A DNA stretch of 64,000 nucleotides from an uncultured Paracoccus sp. (GCF_945915435.1 NZ_CAMEFG010000003.1:1-64000), one strand, 5' to 3'. Numbered from the stretch's first letter, positions 46,970 to 56,021 are shown. Numbers and translations: made by a program. Notes: generated by a model from the letters alone, not told the origin.

Positions 46970-47602
46970 ATGGCATTTCACGAAATCAGGTTTCCGGCCA
47001 GCCTGTCCTTCGGCTCGGTCGGTGGTCCCGAGCGGCGGACCGAGATCGTCGCCCTGACCAACGGACACGAGCAGCGCCGCACCCCCTGGGCGCATTCGCG
47101 GCGGCGCTACGACGCGGGGCTGGGCTTGCGGTCGCTGGACGACGTGGCGGCGCTGATCGCGTTCTTCGAGGCGCGTTCGGGGCAGTTGCACGGGTTTCGC
47201 TGGAAGGACTGGGCGGATTACACCAGCGGCTCGGTCCGGGCGGGGGTGCAGTTCCAGGACCAGATCATCGGGCGGGGCGACGGGCGGCGGCGCGAATTTG
47301 CGCTGAGCAAGACCTATGCCTCGGGTCCGGGCAGCTATGTGCGGCCCATCGCCAAGCCGGTGCGCGGCACGGTGCTGGCGGGCGTCGGCGCCGTCGCGAT
47401 GAAGGAGGGGCTGCATTACGAGGTCGATACCGCGACCGGCACCGTCACCTTCGACGCGCCCCCCGGTCCCGATGCCGAGGTCACGGCGGGGTTCGAGTTC
47501 GACGTGCCGGTGCGCTTCGACGCCGACCGCATCGCGGTGTCGGTGTCGTCCTTCCAGGCGGGCGATCTGCCAAGCGTCCCGGTGATCGAGGTGCGGCCAT
47601 GA
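46970..47602 (+). CDS. GTA distal tail protein, DUF2460 family (g12-like)
   Basis: A 210-residue DUF2460 protein: FHEIRFPASLSFGSVGGPER, RDGNG-type linker, HGFRWKDWADYTSG and TGTVTFDAPPGPDAEVTAGF. It forms the distal end of the tail tube in the GTA particle. The ATG starts two bases after the tape-measure stop. It overlaps the hub gene by four bases. Confidence 0.92.
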   Translation: MAFHEIRFPASLSFGSVGGPERRTEIVALTNGHEQRRTPWAHSRRRYDAGLGLRSLDDVAALIAFFEARSGQLHGFRWKDWADYTSGSVRAGVQFQDQIIGRGDGRRREFALSKTYASGPGSYVRPIAKPVRGTVLAGVGAVAMKEGLHYEVDTATGTVTFDAPPGPDAEVTAGFEFDVPVRFDADRIAVSVSSFQAGDLPSVPVIEVRP

Positions 47603-48441
47603 GCGTGCATCTGGCGCAGACGGTCGCGCGCGCCTGGGCGGTCGCGCGGCGCGACGGTGTGGTGCTGGGCTTTACCGATCACGACCGGGCGCTGGCCTTC
47701 GACGGCATCGGTTTTCGCCCCGATACGGGGCTTAGCGCGGGTGCGATCATGCAGGGCGCGGGTCTGTCGGTCGACAACTCGGAAGCCGTGGGGGCGCTGT
47801 CGGATGACGCGATCACCGAGGCGGACCTGATGGCGGGCCGCTGGGACGGGGCCGAGGTCCGGCTGTGGGACGTGGACTGGACCGATACGGCCAACCGCGC
47901 GCTGGTCTTTCGCGGCCACCTGGGCGAGGTGTCGCGGGGCGGCGCTGCCTTTCGGGCCGAGTTGCGCGGGCTGTCCGAGTCCTTGGGCGCGGCGCAGGGG
48001 CGGGTCTATCATCCGCGCTGTTCGGCTGATCTGGGGGATGGCCAGTGCGGGATGGACCTGTCGCTGCCCGGCTATCGCGCCGAGGGGGTTATCGAGGCCG
48101 AGGAGGGCGGGATGCGCCTGCGCCTGGCCGGCATCGACGCGCAGGAACCCCATTGGTTCGAACGCGGGCGGCTGCAGGTCCTGTCGGGGCACGCGCAGGG
48201 GCTGCACGGCGTCGTCAAGAACGACCAGCCCTTGCCGGGCGGTGCGCGCGCGGTCGAGTTGTGGGCCGCCCTTGGCATCCGTCCCGCGCCGGGCGACCGC
48301 GTGCGCCTGAGCGTGGGTTGCGACAAGAGCGCCGCGTCCTGCCGGTTGAAATTCGCGAATTTCCTGAATTTCCGGGGCTTTCCGCATCTGCCCGCCGAGG
48401 ATTGGCTGATGACGCCCTCAAACCGGGGGCGGCAGGGATGA
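47599..48441 (+). CDS. GTA tail hub protein, DUF2163 family (g13-like)
   Basis: A 280-residue DUF2163 protein. Four C-terminal-half cysteines (HPRCSADLGDGQCGMD and GCDKSAASCRLKF) are conserved in the family and look like a metal or iron-sulfur site. TDHDRALAFDGIGFRPDTG and FANFLNFRGFPHLP are typical. It forms the hub below the distal tail protein. It overlaps both neighbours. Confidence 0.93.
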   Translation: MSVHLAQTVARAWAVARRDGVVLGFTDHDRALAFDGIGFRPDTGLSAGAIMQGAGLSVDNSEAVGALSDDAITEADLMAGRWDGAEVRLWDVDWTDTANRALVFRGHLGEVSRGGAAFRAELRGLSESLGAAQGRVYHPRCSADLGDGQCGMDLSLPGYRAEGVIEAEEGGMRLRLAGIDAQEPHWFERGRLQVLSGHAQGLHGVVKNDQPLPGGARAVELWAALGIRPAPGDRVRLSVGCDKSAASCRLKFANFLNFRGFPHLPAEDWLMTPSNRGRQG

Positions 48442-48863
48442 GGGGTGATGTCGTCGCCGCTGCACGGCGCTGGATCGGCACGCCTTACGTCCATCAGGCC
48501 AGCCTGAAGGGGGTGGGGGCGGATTGCCTGGGTCTGGTGCGCGGGATCTGGCGCGAGATACATGGCGCGGAACCCGAACCTGTTCCCGCCTATACCGCCG
48601 ATTGGGGCGAGATCGGCGGGGCCGAGCTGTTGCTGGGCGGCGCCGCGCGGCACCTGCGCCCTGCCACGGACGAGCGGTCGGGCGATTTGCTGGTCTTTCG
48701 CATGCGCGCGGGCGCAATCGCCAAGCATCTGGGCATCCAGGCCACCATCGGCCCGGCTGCCGGTTTCATCCATGCCTATGACCGGCATGGCGTCGTTGAA
48801 AGCCCGCTTTCGCGGCCCTGGCGGGCGCGGATCGTGGGGCGTTTCCGGTTTCCGCCCCTGTAG
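48438..48863 (+). CDS. GTA NlpC/P60 cell-wall peptidase (g14-like)
   Basis: A 141-residue NlpC/P60 peptidase carried in the GTA baseplate to open the recipient's peptidoglycan. The catalytic Cys is in GVGADCLGLVRGIW (about residue 30), the His in AIAKHLGIQ, and GDLLVFRM is typical. The ATG at 48438 overlaps the hub stop. It looks intact and is followed after 27 bases by the shortened baseplate gene. Confidence 0.93.
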   Translation: MRGDVVAAARRWIGTPYVHQASLKGVGADCLGLVRGIWREIHGAEPEPVPAYTADWGEIGGAELLLGGAARHLRPATDERSGDLLVFRMRAGAIAKHLGIQATIGPAAGFIHAYDRHGVVESPLSRPWRARIVGRFRFPPL

Positions 48864-48890
48864 GGGGCGCAGTTCAGGGGAAGGATCGCA

Positions 48891-50168
48891 ATGGCTACGA
48901 TACTGCTTTCGGCGGTCGGGGCATCGCTTGGTGCGGGCTTTGGCGGCACGGTGCTGGGGCTTTCGGGCGCGGTGATCGGGCGGGCCGTGGGGGCCTCGGT
49001 CGGGCGGGCCATCGACCAGCGAGTGCTGGGGCAAGGCTCGCGCGCGGTCGAGACGGGGCGGATCGACCGGCTGCGGGTGCAGACGGCGGGCGAGGGCGCG
49101 GCGATCCCGCGCATCTGGGGGCAGATGCGGGTGCCCGGCCATGCAATCTGGACCGGCCCGGTGACCGAGCTGCGCCGCCAGCACGGCGGCGGCAAGGGCG
49201 CGGGCCCGCGCGTGACCGAGATCGGCTATCGGCTGAGTTTCGCGCTGGCGCTGTGCGAAGGGCCGATCCGCGGCATCGGGCGGATCTGGGCGGATGGCGA
49301 GGAGATCTCGCCCGACGATCTGGAGATGCGGGTCTATACGGGGGATGAGGCGCAACTGCCCGACCCGGTGATCGCCGCCCATGAGGGCGAGGGGGCGCCG
49401 GCCTATCGCGGCATCGCCTATGTGGTGTTCGAGGAGTTGTCGCTGGATCGCTGGGGCAACCGCGTCCCGCAGCTCAGCTTCGAGGTGCTGCGGCTGGCGC
49501 AGGGCGGCAACGGGCTGGCGCAACAGGTGCAGGCGGTCGCGCTGATCCCGGCGACGGGCGAATATGCGCTGGCGACGCGCGCGGTCAGCTACGACCTGGG
49601 CCAGGGCGAGCGGCGCGTGGTCAACCGCAACCTGCCCCCCGGCGCGACCGATGCCTGGGAAGGTCATGCCGGGCGCGTGGCGATCGGGGCGAATGGGGGC
49701 TGGATCTTTGCCGATCCGCGCGCGGGCAGCCGGGCCTTCGTCGCGGATCGGGGCGTGGGCGCAATCCATGACGGGCGTGCCTGGGTGCCGGGCGCGGTCA
49801 GCCTTGGCGCGCATGGTTCCGGCCTGATCGCGATGCAGGACAGCGCCGAGGTCGTGCTGCAACCCGGCGCGCAGGTCGAGACCGCGCTGATCATCCCGCC
49901 CGGCGCGCTGGTCCTGGGCGTCACGGCGCGGGTGAGCGAGGCGATTACCGGCTCGCTGACCTCGTGGCGGCTGGGGACGGCGGGGGCCGAGGACCGCTTT
50001 GGCCAGGGGCTGGGCTTGCAGGCGGGATCGTGGGCGCGGGGCATCCTGGGCACCCCCATGACCTATTGGCAGGCCGAGCCGGTGCTGGTCGGCGCGACGG
50101 GGGGCGCGTTCGCTTCGGGCCGGGTGCGGCTGGTCGCGCATTGGTTCGAGTTGCGCATCCCGGATTGA
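48891..50168 (+). CDS. truncated/fused GTA baseplate 'megatron' protein (g15-like)
   Basis: A 425-residue protein. Residues 1 to about 250 match the start of the GTA baseplate protein: a glycine-zipper helix (LGAGFGGTVLGLSGAVIGRA), QGSRAVETGRIDRLRV, ALCEGPIRGIGRIWADG and ALIPATGEYALATRAV. The GTA TIM-barrel and phage-tail-3 domains that normally follow, bringing the protein to about 1,300 residues, are missing. From about residue 260 it continues in frame with a DUF2793-like end (GWIFADPRAGSRAFV, AWVPGAVSLG, RVRLVAHWFELRI). This is best read as an in-frame deletion, or fusion to a downstream tail-spike-type gene. Confidence 0.82.
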   Translation: MATILLSAVGASLGAGFGGTVLGLSGAVIGRAVGASVGRAIDQRVLGQGSRAVETGRIDRLRVQTAGEGAAIPRIWGQMRVPGHAIWTGPVTELRRQHGGGKGAGPRVTEIGYRLSFALALCEGPIRGIGRIWADGEEISPDDLEMRVYTGDEAQLPDPVIAAHEGEGAPAYRGIAYVVFEELSLDRWGNRVPQLSFEVLRLAQGGNGLAQQVQAVALIPATGEYALATRAVSYDLGQGERRVVNRNLPPGATDAWEGHAGRVAIGANGGWIFADPRAGSRAFVADRGVGAIHDGRAWVPGAVSLGAHGSGLIAMQDSAEVVLQPGAQVETALIIPPGALVLGVTARVSEAITGSLTSWRLGTAGAEDRFGQGLGLQAGSWARGILGTPMTYWQAEPVLVGATGGAFASGRVRLVAHWFELRIPD

Positions 50169-50179
50169 ACTGCGGGTTT

Positions 50180-50223
50180 TCGCGCCCCATTCTATGGTCT
50201 AGAAAGGGCGCGAGCCATCCAGC
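50180..50223 (+). repeat. inverted repeat between the GTA cluster and cysE
   Basis: TCGCGCCC (50180-50187) and GGGCGCGA (50216-50223) flank a 28-base AT-richer segment containing TCTAGAAA. It could be a weak terminator for the GTA operon or an operator around a cysE promoter; nothing decides between them. Confidence 0.35.
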
Positions 50224-50253
50224 CCGAAGCATGAACCGCGAGGCAAGAACAGC

Positions 50254-51087
50254 GTGTCAGGAAAGATCGCCATAGCCAGCCGCCGCCCCGATCCGTCGGA
50301 GCATGACCCGCTTTGGACCCGCATCCAGCGAGAAGCGCGAATCGCCGTGCGCGAGGAGCCGCTGCTGGGATCGCTGATCCATGCCGGGCTGCTGCACCAC
50401 GCGACCTTCGAGGCGGCGCTGGCCTTCCGGTTTTCGCTCAAGCTGGCCTCGCGCGAGATGAGCGAGCAGATCCTGCGCGAACTGGCCGACGGCGCCTATG
50501 CGCGGGCGCCCGAACTGTCGCAGGCGGCGCGCGCCGACCTGGAAGCCGTCTTCGACCGCGACCCGGCGACCCATCGGCTGATGCAGCCGATCCTGTTCTA
50601 CAAGGGGTTCCAGGCGCTGCAAGCCTACCGCATCGCCAACTGGCTTTGGCGGGAAGGGCGGCGCGACATGGCCTATTTCGTGCAGATGCGCTGTTCCGAG
50701 GCGTTCGGCGTCGATATCCATCCCGCCGCGCGGATTGGAACGGGCGTGATGATCGACCATGCGCATTCCATCGTCATCGGGGAAACGGCCAGCGTGGGCA
50801 ACAATGTCTCGATGCTGCATTCGGTGACCCTGGGCGGCACCGGGAAAGAGGACGGCGACCGCCATCCCAAGGTCGGCGACGGCGTGATGATCGGGGCCGG
50901 GGCCAAGGTGCTGGGCAATATCCGCATCGGCCACAACTCGCGCATTGCCGCCGGTTCGGTGGTGCTGGCCGAGGTGCCGCCCTGCAAGACGGTCGCGGGC
51001 GTGCCCGCCCGGATCGTGGGCGATGCCGGCTGCGATGAGCCGTCGCATTCCATGAACCAGTTGTTGCGGCAGGGCGACCTGTTCTAA
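50254..51087 (+). CDS. cysE: serine O-acetyltransferase
   Basis: First step of cysteine synthesis (serine plus acetyl-CoA to O-acetylserine); 277 residues, GTG start. An N-terminal helical domain (DPLWTRIQREARIAVREEPL) precedes a left-handed beta-helix with hexapeptide repeats (DIHPAARIGTGVMIDHAHSI, GNIRIGHNSRIAAGSVVL). The catalytic His and the C-terminal tail are present. I recall cysE also flanking the R. capsulatus GTA, which supports vertical descent of the whole arrangement. Confidence 0.96.
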   Translation: MSGKIAIASRRPDPSEHDPLWTRIQREARIAVREEPLLGSLIHAGLLHHATFEAALAFRFSLKLASREMSEQILRELADGAYARAPELSQAARADLEAVFDRDPATHRLMQPILFYKGFQALQAYRIANWLWREGRRDMAYFVQMRCSEAFGVDIHPAARIGTGVMIDHAHSIVIGETASVGNNVSMLHSVTLGGTGKEDGDRHPKVGDGVMIGAGAKVLGNIRIGHNSRIAAGSVVLAEVPPCKTVAGVPARIVGDAGCDEPSHSMNQLLRQGDLF

Positions 51088-51098
51088 GGCCGGGGCCG

Positions 51099-52169
51099 TC
51101 AAAGCCAGTCCTGGTGCCCGCTGCCGCGCAATTCGTCCAGCGTGGTGTTTTCGCGGATCAGCCGCTCGTCCAGTTCGTGCAGGATGCGGGTGACCAGCGA
51201 AAAGCCCTGGTAGACCAGCGCGGAATAGATCTGCAACGCCGAGGCGCCCGCGCGCAGCTTTTGCCAGGCATCCCCCGACGAGGTGATGCCGCCGACCCCG
51301 ATCAGCGGAATGCGCCCTTCGGTCAGTTGGTAAAGCCGCGCCAGGACGCGGGTCGAGGGGTCGAACAGCGGCATGCCGGACAGGCCCCCTGCCTCGCTGG
51401 CTTGCAGGTCGGTGATGCTGGCGCGTGACAGGGTGGTGTTGGTGGCGATGATGGCGTCGATGCCCGCCTGCATGGCGACGGTGGCGATATCGGCCAGCGC
51501 GCCGTCGTCCAGGTCGGGGGCGATCTTGATGAAGACCGGCGGGCGGCGTTCCAGCGCATCGCGGGCGCGCATGACCCCGTCCAGCAAGGCGGCCAGCGCC
51601 GCCGGGCCTTGCAGGTCGCGCAGCTTTTCGGTGTTGGGGGACGAGACGTTGACGGTCAGGAAGTCCGGGGCCTCGCCGGCCTCGGTGACGACGGTGGCGA
51701 AATCGGCCATGCGGTCGTCGCTGTCCTTGTTGGCACCGATGTTCAGCCCGACCGGCACGCCCTGCGGATAGGGGGCGGGGCGGGCGGCCATGCGCCGGGC
51801 GATGGCGCGCACGCCTTCGTTGTTGAAGCCGAAGCGGTTGATGATCGCGCGTTCCGCCGACAGGCGGAACAGGCGGGGCTTGGGGTTGCCGGGCTGCGGG
51901 CGGGGGGTGGCCGCGCCGACCTCGACAAAGCCGAAGCCCGCGCGCATCAGCGGCCCGACCACGCGCGCGTTCTTGTCGTAGCCTGCGGCCAGCCCAAGCG
52001 GGTTTTCCAGCCGCAGCCCGGCGATTTCGGTCGCCAGCCTGTCCGAGGTGAACGGCCCGCCCGGCAGGGGCACCAACCCGCAGCGCAGCGCCATGATCGA
52101 CAGGTCATGGGCGCGCTCGGGTTGGAGGCGATGCAGCAGGTTCAGGCCGAGTTGCTCGATCAGCTTCAT
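51099..52169 (-). CDS. pyrD: dihydroorotate dehydrogenase (quinone), class 2
   Basis: Membrane-associated FMN enzyme of pyrimidine synthesis using quinone; 356 residues. The N-terminal helical quinone-binding extension ([20 protein letters not shown]) marks class 2. [14 protein letters not shown], the catalytic-Ser region [18 protein letters not shown] and the C-terminal [19 protein letters not shown] are intact. The ATG overlaps the stop of the DUF952 gene, so the two are coupled. Confidence 0.96.
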   Translation of the reverse strand: MKLIEQLGLNLLHRLQPERAHDLSIMALRCGLVPLPGGPFTSDRLATEIAGLRLENPLGLAAGYDKNARVVGPLMRAGFGFVEVGAATPRPQPGNPKPRLFRLSAERAIINRFGFNNEGVRAIARRMAARPAPYPQGVPVGLNIGANKDSDDRMADFATVVTEAGEAPDFLTVNVSSPNTEKLRDLQGPAALAALLDGVMRARDALERRPPVFIKIAPDLDDGALADIATVAMQAGIDAIIATNTTLSRASITDLQASEAGGLSGMPLFDPSTRVLARLYQLTEGRIPLIGVGGITSSGDAWQKLRAGASALQIYSALVYQGFSLVTRILHELDERLIRENTTLDELRGSGHQDWL

Positions 52170-52498
52170 GGGATCTCTCCGATCAGGTGGCCGTCGGGAC
52201 CAAGCGGCAAGGGGCGTTCCCAGACGACGTCCGCGCGGGTCAGCGGGCGGTAGAGGTGGGGAAACAGCGCGCCGCCGCGCGACGGCTCCCACCGCAGGGG
52301 GGTGAGCGTGGCGGGGTCCAGCGCCAGCAGCACCAGCCCGGCCTCGTCCACGAAATGCCTTGCCAGCGTGCCAGGCAGTTGCTGGGCCGTGGACAGGTGG
52401 ATGTAGCCGTCGGCCAGGTCGACCGGCGCGCCGTCGGTCCGGCCATCGCGGTCAAAGCGGCGGTATTCGTCTTGGCGAAGGACTTTGTAGATCAGCAT
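52166..52498 (-). CDS. DUF952 family protein
   Basis: A 110-residue protein starting [15 protein letters not shown], with [20 protein letters not shown] and the [13 protein letters not shown] end typical of DUF952. The function is unknown; the fold is related to ADP-ribosyltransferase-like small domains. Its stop overlaps the pyrD start (ATGA). An upstream ATG at 52525 is possible but unlike the family start. Confidence 0.88.
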   Translation of the reverse strand: MLIYKVLRQDEYRRFDRDGRTDGAPVDLADGYIHLSTAQQLPGTLARHFVDEAGLVLLALDPATLTPLRWEPSRGGALFPHLYRPLTRADVVWERPLPLGPDGHLIGEIP

Positions 52499-52634
52499 GA
52501 GGGGTTCATGCGACGCCGTGGCCATTGCGTCAAGCGCCCCTGCATGTCTTGGGCCCCGCAGTCTTGTGCATTGACGCGCGGGGGCCGCTTCGACCAATCT
52601 GCGGTCCCGGACCCTGGACCGAAAGGTGAAGACG

Positions 52635-54269
52635 ATGAAACGCTGGCTGATCGCCGCCGCCTCGATCGCGCTGATGGCAGGCGCGGCGCGGGCCGAATAT
52701 ACGCTGCACATCCTGCATATCAACGATTTCCACAGCCGGGTTGAGCCGATCTCGGCCAATGACAGCACCTGCGCGCCCGACGCCGAGGCGCAGGGCGAAT
52801 GTTTCGGCGGCATCGCCCGCGTCGCGACCGCGATCCGCGAGTTGCGCGACCGCCTGCAGGCGGATGGGCAGAACGTGATCGTGCTGGATGCGGGCGACCA
52901 GTATCAGGGCAGCCTGTTCTACACGACCTACAGGGGCAGCGACACGGTCGAGTTCATGAACGCCATCGGCTTCGACGCGATGGCGGTGGGCAATCACGAA
53001 TTCGACGACGGCCCCGAGGGCCTGGCCAAGCTGGCCGATGGCGTCGGTTTCCCGGTGATTTCGGGCAACCTGGACCTGTCGCGCTCCGACCTGCGGGACA
53101 AGGTGGGCGATCTGGTCACGCTGGAGGTGGGAGGCGAACGGATCGGCATCGTCTCGGCCCTCGCGATGGACACGCCCGAGACATCCTCGCCCGGCGGTGA
53201 GGTGATCTTTGTCGATGACGTGGAAAGCCTGACCGCCGATGTCGAAAGGCTGACCGGCGAGGGCGTGGACAAGATCGTCGCGCTGACCCATTCCGGCTAT
53301 CGCCGCGACCTGCTTTTCGCCGAAACGGTGCCGGGGCTGGATGCGGTGATCGGCGGGCACAGCCATACCCTGCTGGGCGATATGGAGGGTGCCGAGGGAC
53401 CTTATCCCACGCTGGTCACGGGTCCCGGCGGGGCCGAGGTTCCGGTCGCGACCGCCTATGCCTATGGCAAGTATCTGGGCCATCTGACCCTGACCTGGGA
53501 CGATGCGGGCAAGCTGATCCGCGCCGAAGGGCAGCCCGTCCTGCTGGACGCTTCGGTCCGGCCCGATCCGCAGATCGCCGCCCGCGTCGCCGAAATGGGC
53601 GACCCGATCGAAGAGCTGAAGCAGCGGGTCGTGGCCGAGATCGCCGCCCCCATTGATGGCGACCGGGTCCTGTGCCGGGTGGGCGAGTGCGAGATGGGCA
53701 ATGTCATCGCCGACGCCATGCTGGAGCGGGTGAGAGGGCAGGATATTTCCATCGCGGTGATGAACGGCGGGGGCATCCGCGCCTCGATCGATCCGGGGCC
53801 GGTGACGATGGGCGAGGTGCTGACGGTGCTGCCGTTCCAGAACACGCTTGCGACTTTTGCGCTGAGCGGGGCCGATATCGTCCGGGCGCTGGAAAACGGC
53901 GCGAGCCAATACGAGGACGGCGCGGGCCGTTTCGCGCAGGTTGCCGGGCTGAAATACACGGTCGATCCGGGCGCCGAGCCGGGTTCGCGCATCAGTGAGG
54001 TGCAGGTCCGGCAGGACGGCGACTGGGTGCCTGTTGACAGGTCCGCGCGCTATGGCGTGGTCTCGAACGATTACCTTCGCAACGGCGGCGACGGCTATGC
54101 CGTCTTTGCCGAGAAGGCCATCGACGCCTATGATTTCGGCCCCGATCTGGCGGATGTCCTGGCCGAGTATCTGATCGGCCAGGGTCCCGATTTCGCCCCC
54201 GCGCTGGATGGCCGCATCACGGTGATCGAAGCGGTTGCCGACGAGGCCGCGCCACAGGCTGCCGAATAG
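52635..54269 (+). CDS. periplasmic 5'-nucleotidase / 2',3'-cyclic phosphodiesterase family
   Basis: A 544-residue secreted metallophosphatase. A signal peptide (MKRWLIAAASIALMAGAARA) precedes the calcineurin-like domain, with metal sites in HINDFHSRVEP, LDAGDQYQGS, VGNHEFDDG and IGGHSHT. The C-terminal nucleotidase domain has MNGGGIRASIDPG and YGVVSNDYLRNGGDGYAVF. It probably hydrolyses extracellular nucleotides for nucleoside and phosphate salvage. AAAGGTGAAG precedes the ATG at 52635. Confidence 0.93.
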   Translation: MKRWLIAAASIALMAGAARAEYTLHILHINDFHSRVEPISANDSTCAPDAEAQGECFGGIARVATAIRELRDRLQADGQNVIVLDAGDQYQGSLFYTTYRGSDTVEFMNAIGFDAMAVGNHEFDDGPEGLAKLADGVGFPVISGNLDLSRSDLRDKVGDLVTLEVGGERIGIVSALAMDTPETSSPGGEVIFVDDVESLTADVERLTGEGVDKIVALTHSGYRRDLLFAETVPGLDAVIGGHSHTLLGDMEGAEGPYPTLVTGPGGAEVPVATAYAYGKYLGHLTLTWDDAGKLIRAEGQPVLLDASVRPDPQIAARVAEMGDPIEELKQRVVAEIAAPIDGDRVLCRVGECEMGNVIADAMLERVRGQDISIAVMNGGGIRASIDPGPVTMGEVLTVLPFQNTLATFALSGADIVRALENGASQYEDGAGRFAQVAGLKYTVDPGAEPGSRISEVQVRQDGDWVPVDRSARYGVVSNDYLRNGGDGYAVFAEKAIDAYDFGPDLADVLAEYLIGQGPDFAPALDGRITVIEAVADEAAPQAAE

Positions 54270-54271
54270 GG

Positions 54272-55438
54272 TCAGGAGACCAGGACCTTGCCGTTTCTGG
54301 AGTGGCGTTCGGCAAGGCGCCGGCCTTCACGCCCCGACAGCAACCGCCGCGCCGCCCGAGGGCGCTGGCCTTGCGCAAGCTGCGGGAAAAGCGCCGTGAT
54401 TTCCCGCATGATCCTGCGATCCACGCCCTTCAGCGCCTGCGGGCCGACATAGAAGGATTCGGTCCATGCCCCGTTCGAGCGGACGACCTCGTGCCGGTCG
54501 AACATGATGTGGATATAGGTGATGCCTGCGGGCGGGTTGCCGGTATGGATGGAATCCATTCCCAGAAGGTGCTTGGCTGCGACCAGGACCTCGGGCTGGT
54601 CGAACATACGCTGGGCGATGCGGGAACGGATCAGGATGCGGTGCTGGGGCGAAACGGTCAGCGCCTGCGCGGGCATCCCGCAGCCGATGGCACCCGCCCC
54701 GATGGTGATGGGGCGCAGGTTGGGCTGAAGGTCCAGCCGGTGCGCGTCCAGATGGGTCGAACCGATCCACCTGACGGGTTGCAGCCCGTGGTCGCGCGTG
54801 CGGACAAGATCGCCCGGCTGCAACAGCTCGACCGGCTTGTCGCCATCGGCGGTCTCGATCAGGGTGCCGGGGGTAAAGCAGGGCGGATCGCCCGCGTTCG
54901 GGTCGTCCACGATGCCGTTGGGGTCGAGGGGCAGGGACTGGAAGCTGGTGGTGAATTGCCGCCCCGAACTGCCGGTAAATTTTTCCGACGGGTCGAATTC
55001 CGGCCAGGTTTCGATGCCGTTTTCGTTCTTGGACGGGACGGGCAGGACAAAGATGGAATGCTGCCCGCCGACGATCTGGGGCATATTTCCTTCGCCCCCG
55101 CTGATCGAGGTGAAGAAGATGTGGAACTGGTTTCCCTTGGAATCCGTGATCAGCGTCGCGTTGTTGATACTGATCTGGGTGCCTGCGGGCAAGGGATCCG
55201 GATCGTTTCCGAATCTGACGTCCGAGGTCAGCGTCTGCTTGTCCTCGGCCTCATACCTGCTGTCGCCGGGGCGCAAGTATTGCAGCCGGTCATCGTCATC
55301 CTCGATCACCACGCGCGAGACCGTGGCGCCATCAAGACCGTCGATGTTCAGGCGTGGGCGGGTGTTGTTGAACAATCCCCCACCCGTTGCGACCCGAAGC
55401 GGCTGATCGAATGTCAGCATGATGAGAGAATGGAACAC
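54272..55438 (-). CDS. Hint-domain (hedgehog/intein-type) protein
   Basis: A 388-residue protein. Residues 1-186 form an unrecognised N-terminal region rich in Asp and Gly, without a signal peptide. From Cys187 (CFTPGTLIETADGDKPVELL) a Hint_2 domain follows, with RTRDHGLQPVRWIGS and LTVSPQHRILI, a common autoprocessing module in Rhodobacteraceae. Such proteins are often exported by type I secretion or attached after self-cleavage at the Cys. It converges on the 5'-nucleotidase gene, and the two stops are two bases apart. Confidence 0.86.
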   Translation of the reverse strand: MFHSLIMLTFDQPLRVATGGGLFNNTRPRLNIDGLDGATVSRVVIEDDDDRLQYLRPGDSRYEAEDKQTLTSDVRFGNDPDPLPAGTQISINNATLITDSKGNQFHIFFTSISGGEGNMPQIVGGQHSIFVLPVPSKNENGIETWPEFDPSEKFTGSSGRQFTTSFQSLPLDPNGIVDDPNAGDPPCFTPGTLIETADGDKPVELLQPGDLVRTRDHGLQPVRWIGSTHLDAHRLDLQPNLRPITIGAGAIGCGMPAQALTVSPQHRILIRSRIAQRMFDQPEVLVAAKHLLGMDSIHTGNPPAGITYIHIMFDRHEVVRSNGAWTESFYVGPQALKGVDRRIMREITALFPQLAQGQRPRAARRLLSGREGRRLAERHSRNGKVLVS

Positions 55439-55507
55439 GCGCGCCCTCGCAATCGGTGACTGATTCCCCTCAGCTTTACGCGCAACTTCTTACGGAATGG
55501 TTAACAC

Positions 55508-55843
55508 CTATCCGGTTTCCAGTTCCTGGCGCAGGAAACGCTCGAAATCGTCCAGGTCCACCGGGTCGAACTGGCCGAAACCCTGCATCCAGACGGATGC
55601 CTGCCGCAGTCCGTCGGGGTCCAGCATGCACCAGATGATCCGCCCACGCCGCTCTTGCCGGATCAGCCCGGCCCCGGCCAGCACGCCAAGATGCTTGGAA
55701 ACGGCGGCCAGGCTGACCGAAAAGGGCGCCGCGACATCGGTGACGGACATGTCGTCTTCCAGCAACATGGCAAGGATCGCCCTGCGCGTCGGATCGGCGA
55801 GGGCGGCGAAGATCATGTCCAGGGGCTGGCTTCGTTCGGTCAT
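55508..55843 (-). CDS. ArsR family transcriptional regulator
   Basis: A 111-residue winged-helix regulator: LDMIFAALADPTRRAILAML, then VTDVAAPFSVSLAAVSKHLG (recognition helix) and GLIRQERRGRIIWCMLDP. It lacks the usual metal-binding CxC, so it may sense something other than arsenic or be of the SRPBCC-associated subgroup. The ATG at 55843 is used; a TTG at 55858 is possible. It is divergent from the atp operon. Confidence 0.88.
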   Translation of the reverse strand: MTERSQPLDMIFAALADPTRRAILAMLLEDDMSVTDVAAPFSVSLAAVSKHLGVLAGAGLIRQERRGRIIWCMLDPDGLRQASVWMQGFGQFDPVDLDDFERFLRQELETG

Positions 55844-55929
55844 CAGGATATCGTTCAACCCGGCAGTTGAATATGGATGAGAACCCCGATGATGCGCAAG
55901 CGATCAGTTCGTGCAAATCCTTTCCTGAA

Positions 55930-55950
55930 AAATATCATTTATTATCAACA
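55930..55950. promoter_or_regulatory. AT-rich direct repeat between arsR-type gene and atp operon
   Basis: The sequence AATATCATTTATTATCAACA contains two TATCA half-sites, eight bases apart start to start, in a strongly AT-rich patch unlike its surroundings. It lies about 90 bases upstream of the regulator's start and about 25 bases upstream of the atp -35 box, so it is a candidate operator for the ArsR protein. Confidence 0.35.
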
Positions 55951-55973
55951 AACTGACCTGATGCGGCATCGGC

Positions 55974-56002
55974 TTGACTCGGGGGGCTGCACCCCCTATC
56001 AC
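55974..56002 (+). promoter_or_regulatory. promoter of the F0 ATP synthase operon
   Basis: TTGACT (55974-55979) and TATCAC (55997-56002) are 17 bases apart, with the last base 19 bases before the atpI ATG. The spacer holds a G-run/C-run imperfect dyad (GGGGGGCTGCACCCCC). Confidence 0.6.
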
Positions 56003-56021
56003 CCCCGCAACCGAATTGGGG

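Noticed and set aside
38879..50168. The phage-like cluster as an ordinary prophage
   Set aside because: There is no integrase, repressor, replication or lysis gene and no attachment repeats. The gene set and order match a gene transfer agent, and the base composition matches the neighbours.
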